A stretch of DNA of 7,141 bases from an uncultured Oscillospiraceae bacterium (GTDB lineage: Bacteria; Bacillota_A; Clostridia; Oscillospirales; Oscillospiraceae): contig CAJUAW010000130.1 in assembly GCA_910584605.1 (NCBI GenBank), forward strand, positions 1 through 7,141. Reading direction: 5' to 3'. Shown here piece by piece: positions 1 to 5,660 of this stretch (position 1 is the stretch's first letter; each line of letters opens with the position of its first letter). The notes below the pieces were generated by a model. The model saw only the letters and a list, made by a program, of their open reading frames with translations, ran no database searches and was not told the DNA's origin. The position numbers and the translations under genes were made by a program.

Positions 1-25
1 GTTCAGACGTGTACTCTTCCGATCT
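1..25 (+). other. Illumina TruSeq read-2 adapter remnant (artefact)
   Basis: These bases match the 3' end of the TruSeq read-2 adapter (the part ending GCTCTTCCGATCT) at 24 of 25 positions; the only difference is A instead of G at position 13. The Rad52-type reading frame on the minus strand is intact up to base 26 and then enters this sequence. The true genomic sequence therefore starts at base 26, and nothing should be annotated to the left of it. The adapter identity comes from remembered knowledge of the oligonucleotide, but the match is too long to be chance. Confidence 0.95.
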
Positions 26-345
26 CCTTTCACCGGCTCAATATCGGAATCCTCCGCGCCGTCCCACTTGGTGATGAATTGTCCGCGCTCCTCAAAATAG
101 ATGGAGATGCCGCAGATCTGCGCTTCCTTTTTGTTCGCGCCATGCCAGGGCTTGAAATCATTGTACCAATTCTCCGGGCCCACCACGTCGTCCAGCCGGG
201 ACTGGATCGCCCGGTTGGTCACATAAGGGACAACTATGCCCCGGTTCTTCTTTTCATCTGCGTACTGAATGCGCCACTCCAGATCCTCCGGGGCAAAGGG
301 TTTTGCCAGCTCCGCCCGGATCGTTTTCGCGTCCTTCTGTGCCAT
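26..345 (-). CDS. Rad52/Rad22-family single-strand annealing protein (N-terminal part, truncated)
   Basis: The first 106 codons of a Rad52/Rad22-like recombinase, cut off by the adapter. Proteins of this family, common in phages and mobile elements, bind single-stranded DNA and anneal complementary strands during recombination and repair. Recognisable segments are LAKPFAPEDLEWR (residues 13-25), the VTNRAIQSRLDDVVGPENW block (42-60) and ITKWDGAEDSDIEPVKG at the cut end. In intact homologues this is followed by a GGLSDSMKRAA-like helix, which is missing here. The start ATG (345-343) has an AGGAGG site five bases upstream (351-356), inside the last codons of the E2-like gene. Only two bases separate that gene's stop from this ATG, so the two are probably co-translated. 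The family call is from recognition of the motifs, without a database search. Confidence 0.85.
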
Positions 346-347
346 GG

Positions 348-1022
348 CTACCTCCTGTTCAAAAAGTCCTTCAGCGTCTGTCCGCTCTCTACCAGCACAT
401 CCGTGTAATAGTGGGAGGGCGTTTTGCGCTTCATCTGCTCCAGCAGATCCCGGTACTCGGCGTTCAAACGGTTGTTGTCCTTGGAGTAGTGGTCGTTATT
501 ATTCGGCATCCGCAGAATATAGCTTGCCAGCGTGTGCAGCTTGGACGGGTCCTTGTAGAGCGGCAGGGCGTTGTTGCCCAGGCAGATACGGCCATCGCGG
601 CTCACGTTGGAGAAGGGGTAGCGGTAGAGAATGGTATCCTCTTTCAGCCGCCCGTCCTTCACCACACAGACGCTGCATCCGGCAACCTTGTGGTCCTTCG
701 GCAGATACTTGAAGCCGAATACCAGGCGCGGAATGGGAAAACGCCGGTACTCCGTATCAAAATACCGGAAATCGGCGTACAGCTCCGGGTAGCGGACGAA
801 ATAGTAGGTGAATTTCTTCTCCATTACCGCCATGATGCAGTCCTCCGGCAGCAGCCCGGTGCTGTGACGCTCATCGTCCACCCGGCTGGTCAGAAAACAC
901 TCCGACAAGGACTGGGGCGAGATGTTTTTCCGGGAGATCACGCCGTTCTTTTTCCTCTGTTCCACCAGCACCTGCGCGGTGGCTGTGTTGATATGGATGC
1001 TCAAGGTGTAGGGTTCCAACAT
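348..1022 (-). CDS. Prokaryotic E2-like protein, PRTRC system protein B / Prok-E2_D family
   Basis: A 224-aa protein resembling the Prok-E2_D family (PRTRC system protein B), predicted relatives of ubiquitin-conjugating E2 enzymes found on plasmids and integrative elements. The signature is LYRYPFSNV (residues 132-140) followed by SRDGRICLGN (141-150): the hydrophobic-P-x-x-N-V then DG-x-hydrophobic-C-hydrophobic-G pattern of the E2 active-site region. This makes Cys147 the candidate thioester-forming residue. The N-terminal 100 residues contain beta-rich stretches, and PRLVFGFKYLP (98-108) fits the strand before the active site. The TAATG junction with the upstream gene overlaps by one base, with AAGGAGG upstream, so translation is coupled. 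In PRTRC cassettes the partners are a ThiF-type E1, a JAB peptidase, a ubiquitin-like protein and a ParM-like protein; none is recognisable in this window. The conjugating activity is predicted, and the target is unknown. Confidence 0.8.
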   Translation of the reverse strand: MLEPYTLSIHINTATAQVLVEQRKKNGVISRKNISPQSLSECFLTSRVDDERHSTGLLPEDCIMAVMEKKFTYYFVRYPELYADFRYFDTEYRRFPIPRLVFGFKYLPKDHKVAGCSVCVVKDGRLKEDTILYRYPFSNVSRDGRICLGNNALPLYKDPSKLHTLASYILRMPNNNDHYSKDNNRLNAEYRDLLEQMKRKTPSHYYTDVLVESGQTLKDFLNRR

Positions 1023-1576
1023 TATGCAGCCTCCTTGTCCAGTATTGTTTGCTCCTTCAGTTCGCTCAGGGCCTTCTCCAGTTCAACGTTCAATCTCCGG
1101 AAACCATCCCGGATTTCTATAAGTCCTTCCGGGAGTTCATCCAGACCGCAAAACTCCTCCCCATAAAAGAACAGCAGCCTCCGGCGGCCCCGGTCATTTG
1201 CGGACAGTCTCCAATCACAGTAATAATTATAGCCGCACAGGCCAAAGCCCGAGCAAATGACCGCCTCCATCTCCTTCCGGTATGGATTTTCCTCCTCGGT
1301 CAGGTGGCTGCGCTGCTCATATTGCAAGCAAAGTCGGCAGAAGCTGTCAATGACCGGGTCACAGAAGACGTAGACCCCTTCGCCGTTCTCCTCATTGTAA
1401 TCCTCGCAGGTGTTCTCGAATACAGTGTCTATCGCATTGTAGACCAGCTCGATATAGTAGTCCACATCCAGCGTCAGTGATCGAAAGCCGCCCGGGAGTT
1501 TGTCCACGAGGGATTTGTCATGCAGTCTTTTGGCCAGCCGCAGCATGGCAAAAATATCAGAATATAATTCGACCAT
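1022..1576 (-). CDS. Unrecognised acidic, cysteine-containing 184-aa protein
   Basis: I do not recognise this family. The protein is acidic in its first two thirds and has eight cysteines (residues 57, 72, 80, 83, 108, 114, 120 and 143); FCRLC (79-83) is a close pair, which could mean metal binding, though no standard finger spacing is present. The sequence is rich in Tyr and Phe (VDYYIELVYNA at 38-48, YNYYCDW at 116-122), and the last 30 residues look helical and charged. There is no signal peptide or membrane segment, so it is probably cytoplasmic. The ATG (1576-1574) follows the previous stop by ten bases with GAGGA upstream. Its stop overlaps the start of the E2-like gene by one base, so the two are made together and may work together. 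Confidence 0.75.
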   Translation of the reverse strand: MVELYSDIFAMLRLAKRLHDKSLVDKLPGGFRSLTLDVDYYIELVYNAIDTVFENTCEDYNEENGEGVYVFCDPVIDSFCRLCLQYEQRSHLTEEENPYRKEMEAVICSGFGLCGYNYYCDWRLSANDRGRRRLLFFYGEEFCGLDELPEGLIEIRDGFRRLNVELEKALSELKEQTILDKEAA

Positions 1577-1586
1577 ACTGCTGTCC

Positions 1587-1880
1587 TCAGCAAAAGGAAC
1601 GGACGCTGCTGGCGGAAGGCAGTGTCTGGGCTACTGTCTGGATAAACTGATCCAGCCCCCGCCCTGTACTATAGAGCTGATCGTAGTAGTCTTCCAGCTT
1701 ATCTATGTCGTCCACGTCAAACGCGGTGAAATCAATGTCTTTCAGGTAGATGTCCTTGCTGTCCAGCGCCGGCATCAGGACCTTCTCCAGAAGATAGGTG
1801 TTGATGCCATCCTGCGGAACAGGCGGCTCCTCCTTTTTCTGCGAAAAGCGTATAGACAGCAGCTCCAAATCCAATCTCAT
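1587..1880 (-). CDS. Unrecognised 97-aa acidic protein
   Basis: A small protein of unknown family. The start at 1880 is chosen because its ATG overlaps the preceding TGA in an ATGA junction and has GGAGG seven bases upstream; the frame is open a further nine codons upstream, but that part lies inside the preceding gene. It begins with a probable beta strand (MRLDLELLSIRFSQ), then a Pro-rich turn, then an acidic middle with DIYLKDIDFTAFDVDDIDK at about residues 50-68, and a helical end. It does not end in GG, so it is not an obvious ready-to-use ubiquitin-like modifier, although its size is in that range. It lies two genes upstream of the E2-like gene in the same tightly packed string. Confidence 0.7.
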   Translation of the reverse strand: MRLDLELLSIRFSQKKEEPPVPQDGINTYLLEKVLMPALDSKDIYLKDIDFTAFDVDDIDKLEDYYDQLYSTGRGLDQFIQTVAQTLPSASSVRSFC

Positions 1881-2419
1881 GCCATCGCCTCCAATCTGAC
1901 CACACAAACAGCGTGATTTTCGATGCTGCGGGATATCTCCCGTCTCAGCTCCAGGTCAGCAACCGCCGTGTTCCGATCCATGTAGTAGATACCGCAGTCC
2001 GGCAGAAATTTGCCCGTAGCCATGGCTATATGCCAGACACTGTGGGCTTCCAGCTCCTTGTCCCGTCCATCCGGAGTAACCGGGCAGATAATGGTATCGC
2101 CCATCTGTTGGGTCTGACCCAGATCCACGCGGCTCAGCAATCCTCCAATATGGAAATCAATGGAGGCATCCTGCGCCTCTGTGGCAGCAACGAGGATACG
2201 GATGAACTGTTCCGGGGCCTCCCGGCCCAGCAGTACGCCGAAGCGGACGTTGAGATCGATCCCCCAGGCGTGGACTGCCGGGTAGAAGCTGGCATATAGC
2301 TTCCCCAAGTTCGGCTGGAGAAATTGTGTTGCTCTGGCCCATACAGCCTGACGGGCCAACTCCGTATTTTGCGGCAGCCCGGATGTGGAACACACGACTG
2401 CCAAATTCGTTCCCTTCAT
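1877..2419 (-). CDS. Unrecognised 180-aa protein
   Basis: No family recognised. The protein appears globular and soluble, with alternating hydrophobic strands and helices: WGIDLNVRFGVLLG (about 52-65), QFIRILVAATEAQ (71-83), and a C-terminal strand VCVVRLEAMA. Several histidines are present (WHIAM at about 129-133), but no JAB-peptidase HxH...D motif, so I do not call it the PRTRC-A peptidase. The ATG (2419-2417) has AAGGAG six bases upstream (2426-2431), overlapping the stop codon of the preceding gene. Its own stop overlaps the next start by four bases (ATGA), indicating translational coupling. Confidence 0.75.
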   Translation of the reverse strand: MKGTNLAVVCSTSGLPQNTELARQAVWARATQFLQPNLGKLYASFYPAVHAWGIDLNVRFGVLLGREAPEQFIRILVAATEAQDASIDFHIGGLLSRVDLGQTQQMGDTIICPVTPDGRDKELEAHSVWHIAMATGKFLPDCGIYYMDRNTAVADLELRREISRSIENHAVCVVRLEAMA

Positions 2420-2429
2420 AAGCTACTCC

Positions 2430-2714
2430 TTAGTATTCTGACGGCAGCAGGATGGTGGTAGCCGACCTGTCTGCTTCGGTAATGATATAGAATTTTGTTC
2501 CGTTCAACGTATGATAGATGGAGAGCAGCCGCTCGCCGTCCCGCAGCGCCTGGTCATTTGTTTGCCAGTCCTCCCTGCATACATCCCCCCAATCACCGCG
2601 AGAATGGCGGGTGAAGGCTATGTTTCGTTCCGCTGCCGTCGTCAATTCCAGCACCCCCGGCGTTGCCAGGGTGCGGCCCAGAGGGACGCGGACGCTTTTT
2701 CCTGCTGCAGCCAT
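2430..2714 (-). CDS. Conserved mobile-element protein of about 94 aa, function unknown
   Basis: This matches a small protein type often seen on plasmids and integrative elements, sometimes labelled 'plasmid-related' or, on weak grounds, 'type I restriction subunit M'. The features I recognise are LGRTLATPGVLELT (residues 12-25), the RHSRGDWGDV block (36-45), the acidic segment REDWQTNDQAL (47-57), and the closing TKFYIITEADRSATTILLPSEY region, in which ITEADRS-TTILLP is the most typical part. No enzyme motif is visible and its biochemical role is not known to me. It follows the methyltransferase stop by eleven bases, with a strong AAAGGAGG site overlapping that stop (2720-2727). Its position fits an accessory role in the methyltransferase block. 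Family recognition is from memory. Confidence 0.75.
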   Translation of the reverse strand: MAAAGKSVRVPLGRTLATPGVLELTTAAERNIAFTRHSRGDWGDVCREDWQTNDQALRDGERLLSIYHTLNGTKFYIITEADRSATTILLPSEY

Positions 2715-2725
2715 ATTTTCCTCCT

Positions 2726-4135
2726 TTACGTCAATGCCCGGAAGCCCTGGGGCGTCAGGACGTTGAAGATCATTTTGTTGGATGTGACCTGCCGCTCCAC
2801 CGTTCCATGGTGTTTTCCATCAGTGCCAAACTGATCCTCTACCTCCGTGGAAACGACTTTGACGATCCGGCCTTTGATCACATGGGGCGAATCGCATTCG
2901 ATCAGCCCGTTGATCATACCGGAACCGCCGATGAGCCCGATCTGCCCGATGGACAGCGGCAGCAGCGGACGCTTCACGCCGTTATCCAGCTCGCTGCGGG
3001 CCATCATCTGGGAGAAGCTGCCGGAGCGGCGGAGCTGCTGCTCCAACTCCTTCTGGTTAAACTTCTCACCCTTGAATACCGGCACCTCCAGCGTCTGGGC
3101 CGGGAGAACATACCTGTCCTCCTGCAGTTCTGTGAGGCTGGGGATGGCGGCGGGATCGGATGTGAATTGCTCCAGCCACAATGCATCGGGCGGCTCCATA
3201 TTCCGGCGCTTCCGTATGCCGAGTACCGCTATCTGCTTGAATTTTTTGAACTCCCTATCGGTAAATCGCCAGACGGTGAGATCATCAAAGTTATCGCAGA
3301 GAACGCGGCATATATCCTGCGTCAGACGGTAGTAGGGGATCACGTAGAGCAGCAGGCCGCCGTACATCAGGTGACATAGGCTTTCAATCAGGAACTTCTT
3401 TTCATGCCGGGTTCGCCCACCGCTCTCGTTGAGTACGGACAGATACGGTGGGTTCAGAAGCAGCAGATGGAATGCCTCGTGGCTGATGCGGCTGTAGAAG
3501 AAGCTGCCAAAGCCGACCCGATGCAGGCGCGTCTGCGCCTCCTCCGCCCGGCTCTCATCCAACTCCACGCCGTATGTATAGCAGTTATTCCCCTGGGCGA
3601 GCTGCCGGAGGGCCTTGCCGCAGCCGCAGCATGGGTCCAGCAGATTGGTGGTGACGCCCGCCGGGAATTGGATACCCCGCAGAATATGGGAAATATTGTC
3701 CGGATCGGTGGGGTAATAGCCCAGCTTTACATTGTTCATCAGCCTGCCGATTACAGCTGCGTTGGCCGTTCCCTCTACCGGAAGCTTCCCGGCAAAGTCC
3801 CGCAGCACGTCGTAGACAGGCCGGTAGGTGTTGCTCATAAGGTTGAACCCCTGGAGCCCCGCCCGAAGTTGTCCCGCTATGGCGGCGAGCTGTGTTTCTT
3901 CTACCTCCATCAGCAGCAGGCGAATGTCCGAGAGGACGCCCGCCAGATTTTCCCGAGTCTGTTGAAGCTGGGAGTAGGCGTCTCTGGCGGCGGTCAGGTC
4001 GCTGACGCGGTAGTTTTCTACCTGGACCCGCTGCACCACCAGCTGCTGAGACAATTCCATGAGCCAGCCCTGCGCCATGCGGAGATTTTCGGACGCATAG
4101 AACCGCTGTCCGCTGGATTTAGGCTGCCCGCTCAT
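2726..4135 (-). CDS. SAM-dependent DNA methyltransferase-like protein (DUF6094 type)
   Basis: A 469-aa protein with a class I methyltransferase core. Motif I is LLDPCCGCGKAL (residues 165-176), the next acidic strand is YGVELDESRAEEA (188-200), and the catalytic NPPY is at 228-231, the tetrapeptide used by N6-adenine and N4-cytosine DNA methyltransferases. The motif order fits the gamma-like or N6-MTase arrangement, as in DUF6094 proteins of mobile elements. The first 115 residues are mostly helical (coiled-coil-like at about 45-95), and the C-terminal 200 residues form a separate domain with GLIGGSGMINGLI at 400-412. There is no adjacent restriction nuclease, so an orphan methyltransferase role such as self-marking or regulation is more likely than a restriction-modification pair. 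The start at 4135 has AAAGGAGG nine bases upstream and lies inside the end of a possible 26-codon leader ORF. Confidence 0.85.
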   Translation of the reverse strand: MSGQPKSSGQRFYASENLRMAQGWLMELSQQLVVQRVQVENYRVSDLTAARDAYSQLQQTRENLAGVLSDIRLLLMEVEETQLAAIAGQLRAGLQGFNLMSNTYRPVYDVLRDFAGKLPVEGTANAAVIGRLMNNVKLGYYPTDPDNISHILRGIQFPAGVTTNLLDPCCGCGKALRQLAQGNNCYTYGVELDESRAEEAQTRLHRVGFGSFFYSRISHEAFHLLLLNPPYLSVLNESGGRTRHEKKFLIESLCHLMYGGLLLYVIPYYRLTQDICRVLCDNFDDLTVWRFTDREFKKFKQIAVLGIRKRRNMEPPDALWLEQFTSDPAAIPSLTELQEDRYVLPAQTLEVPVFKGEKFNQKELEQQLRRSGSFSQMMARSELDNGVKRPLLPLSIGQIGLIGGSGMINGLIECDSPHVIKGRIVKVVSTEVEDQFGTDGKHHGTVERQVTSNKMIFNVLTPQGFRALT

Positions 4136-4199
4136 AGGGGCCGGCCTCCTTTCTCAATGACAGGAACATAATGTTTTTCTCCTGAGATTTCACCGACAT
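4119..4199 (-). CDS. Possible 26-aa leader peptide or small protein
   Basis: A short ORF too small for routine gene calling. Its ATG (4199-4197) has GGAGG at 4208-4212 with eight bases of spacing, as good as any site in the window. The product starts MSVKSQEKNIMFLSL and ends PYERAA. Its TAA (4121-4119) lies 17 bases inside the methyltransferase gene in a different frame, so ribosomes finishing the leader would stop next to the methyltransferase start. This arrangement suits translational coupling, or attenuation together with the upstream inverted repeat. There is no codon run pointing to a sensed amino acid. It could be a genuine small protein, a control ORF, or a chance ORF behind a decaying ribosome site. 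Confidence 0.45.
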   Translation of the reverse strand: MSVKSQEKNIMFLSLRKEAGPYERAA

Positions 4200-4224
4200 A
4201 GTGATTTCCTCCGTTTCAAAATGG

Positions 4225-4262
4225 GAAATTGAGGGAAGCCATCTGGGCCAGCCCTCAATTTC
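4225..4262 (-). promoter_or_regulatory. Perfect 11-bp inverted repeat (RNA hairpin or operator)
   Basis: GAAATTGAGGG (arms at 4225-4235 and 4252-4262) pairs perfectly with CCCTCAATTTC across a 16-base loop. It sits in the only sizeable gap between genes, 25 bases after the stop of the 379-aa gene and 25 bases before the leader ATG. No run of T residues follows the stem on either strand, so it is not a classical rho-independent terminator. It could be a 5' stem that protects an mRNA, a processing site between the two gene blocks, an attenuator acting with the leader ORF, or a binding site for a dimeric repressor. Confidence 0.6.
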
Positions 4263-4287
4263 TGTGTTGATTATGAATGCCGCACAG

Positions 4288-5427
4288 TCAGGCAAACAGG
4301 CTTGTTTGCACCTGCTCCGTCCGGATGCCGCGCTGCTCCATAAGCTCCGCCATACGCTCTTCGCTCAAATGTTTTTCGAGGCCCCTTCGCTGGCTGTAGG
4401 TCAAGTTGTCCAGGTCGCCGGTCAGAACCAGCTTTTCCAGGGAACGAACCTTCTGCGCCTGTCGGGCTGCTTGTCTGGCCCGTTTCTGCTCCTTCCGCAG
4501 CTTCTCCTCATCAGCCTGATGCACCACCTCGATCCCGGCGGCGGTATCCGCCAAGTCCTGCATGATGTCGCGGGTATTCTGCCGCTGGGCGCGGAAGTTT
4601 ACCAGCTCATACCGCAGGGACTTGTCACAATACAGCTCGTGATGGTGGTTCAGCATGAAGCGGTCGATGATATGATGCTTCGCGTAACGCACGATTGCCT
4701 CGCAGAGCGTCAGGGAAGCAGTTCTGTTAAGAACTTTGATCCCTTTGCGAACGGTGGTCACTTCCTTGTCCGGAAACAGCCAGTCGCCTTTGATGATGCG
4801 GGTTTCCTTTACATCGTAAAAGACATTGCCCCGCCGGGTGTCCAGTTCTTTGTCCAGAACCTGGCAATAGCGGCAGGCGCGGCCATAGCCATCGGCACAC
4901 TCCATCGGATTATATCCGGCGTACCATTTTTTTGCCGTCCGGTCATAGTGGCAGTGCTGCCTACAAATGCGGCCATTATGTTTCGCTTGAAATATTTGCC
5001 AGAGTTCATCGGACTCGGACCATACCTGGTCGTGCGCTTCATCCAGACTACCCTCGTAGGTGTAGGGCCGGTTTGTCTGATGACAGGCACATTGCCGGAC
5101 GATACCACTGCTTCTATCGTAGGAATTACTCCACAGCATAGGATGCCGCATAGGACAGAAATCAAGGTCAAACCGGGGACAGCAGACCACCGGGTTATCA
5201 TTTTCCGGCTGCCAGCTGATCCCCTGGAAGGCCATATCGCCATTTCTGAAACGGCTGCCGTTCACCAGCAAACCGCATGGTGTCTCAAACGTCAGGGCGG
5301 CGAGAGCCTCCCGGGTGTACGTCCAGCCGCCATAAAACCAAAAGTATTCCTTCGTTCCTGGCGGCGTGTCCTCCGGCTTCCACCCCTCCGCCAACAGGCG
5401 CTTGGTCAGTTCGTTCAGCCCGGCCAT
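4288..5427 (-). CDS. Unrecognised 379-aa cysteine-rich protein with a clamp-binding-like C-terminus
   Basis: No family recognised. The start at 5427 (MAGLNELTKRLLAEGW) is preferred because the longer frame upstream only shadows the preceding gene; the ATG lies two bases after that gene's stop, and its ribosome site is weak, which suggests coupled translation. Cysteines cluster in the middle: CCPRFDLDFC (82-91), CAC (113-115), CRQHC (155-159), and C177 with CRYC (185-188), accompanied by histidines. This fits one or more structural zinc or iron-sulphur sites. Residues 210-300 look globular, with a His-rich LNHHHELYC segment (259-267). Residues 305-332 are a Lys/Arg/Gln-rich helix likely to touch nucleic acid or form a coiled coil. 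The protein ends QTSLFA; QTSLF (374-378) fits the bacterial beta-clamp-binding pentapeptide (Q-x-[S/D]-L-F). Because the operon also encodes a DnaN-like protein, a role at the replication clamp is plausible but unproven. Confidence 0.75.
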   Translation of the reverse strand: MAGLNELTKRLLAEGWKPEDTPPGTKEYFWFYGGWTYTREALAALTFETPCGLLVNGSRFRNGDMAFQGISWQPENDNPVVCCPRFDLDFCPMRHPMLWSNSYDRSSGIVRQCACHQTNRPYTYEGSLDEAHDQVWSESDELWQIFQAKHNGRICRQHCHYDRTAKKWYAGYNPMECADGYGRACRYCQVLDKELDTRRGNVFYDVKETRIIKGDWLFPDKEVTTVRKGIKVLNRTASLTLCEAIVRYAKHHIIDRFMLNHHHELYCDKSLRYELVNFRAQRQNTRDIMQDLADTAAGIEVVHQADEEKLRKEQKRARQAARQAQKVRSLEKLVLTGDLDNLTYSQRRGLEKHLSEERMAELMEQRGIRTEQVQTSLFA

Positions 5428-5429
5428 GG

Positions 5430-5660
5430 CTATATCCCCGCACAGGGGCGCATCCCGAAGAAGCCCTCCAGGATGTCCCGGAACTCCGCCTGGGTCTTGC
5501 CGTACTCCTTGCACAGGCAGTCCTCGCAGACCTGATAGGTCCTATATCCCAGGGCCTTACTGGCCCGGTCGTCCCAGCTGTTCAGCTCCCGGCCGCAGAG
5601 CGGACACGGGATGCCCAGCTTACGCAGCCTTGCCATGGGTGAAATCAAATGCGGGGGCAT
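5430..5660 (-). CDS. Small four-cysteine zinc-finger-like protein
   Basis: A protein of about 76 aa with CPLC (residues 19-22) and CEDC (45-48), a classic pair of C-x2-C knuckles 22 residues apart that should bind one zinc ion; Cys50 lies just after. The second half is helical (QAEFRDILEGFFGM). Such proteins usually bind nucleic acid or a partner protein; the precise job is unknown. The start is uncertain. The ATG at 5660 has GGAGG only three bases upstream, while the ATG at 5636 (MARLRKLGIPC) gives a tidier N-terminus but has no visible ribosome site. Either start overlaps the end of the upstream gene (by 41 or 17 bases). The gene is followed after two bases by the cysteine-rich 379-aa gene, and the two may act together. 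Confidence 0.7.
   Translation of the reverse strand: MPPHLISPMARLRKLGIPCPLCGRELNSWDDRASKALGYRTYQVCEDCLCKEYGKTQAEFRDILEGFFGMRPCAGI

Noticed and set aside
303..1166. A 287-codon plus-strand ORF
   Set aside because: Antisense to the E2-like gene, whose family motifs are clear, and crosses into two other genes; no ribosome site or domain is seen.
1877..2419. JAB-type deubiquitinase-like peptidase (PRTRC-A) as the identity of the 180-aa protein
   Set aside because: An attractive partner for the E2-like enzyme, but the HxH and following Ser/Asp metal-binding pattern is absent.
2663..4171. Plus-strand ORFs of 238 and 255 codons opposite the methyltransferase gene
   Set aside because: The minus strand has the NPPY and motif I signatures; the plus-strand products have no recognisable features.
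4225..4262. Rho-independent terminator
   Set aside because: The stem is perfect, but no T run follows on either strand and the stem is AT-rich at its base. Kept only as an unspecified hairpin or operator.
4263..4300. Possible promoter for the leftward methyltransferase block (CATAAT at 4270-4275 on the minus strand)
   Set aside because: A -10-like box would place transcription near the start of the inverted repeat, but the best -35 (TTGCCT) is only 14 bases away and is weak. Too poor to report as a promoter.
2019..5440. A short shared word, gccatggctatat, inside the 180-aa gene (near 2019) and at the start of the 379-aa gene (near 5423), with a partial copy at 341-350
   Set aside because: Only 10-13 bases, in different contexts (inside a gene or at start codons); it looks like coincidence around common ATG and codon words, with no regular spacing.
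4201..5535. A 444-codon plus-strand ORF, longer than the gene it overlaps
   Set aside because: It is antisense to the 379-aa cysteine-rich gene and runs into the finger gene. It starts at a GTG with no ribosome site, lacks a recognisable domain, and is of the kind produced by GC-rich codon bias. All well-supported genes lie on the other strand.
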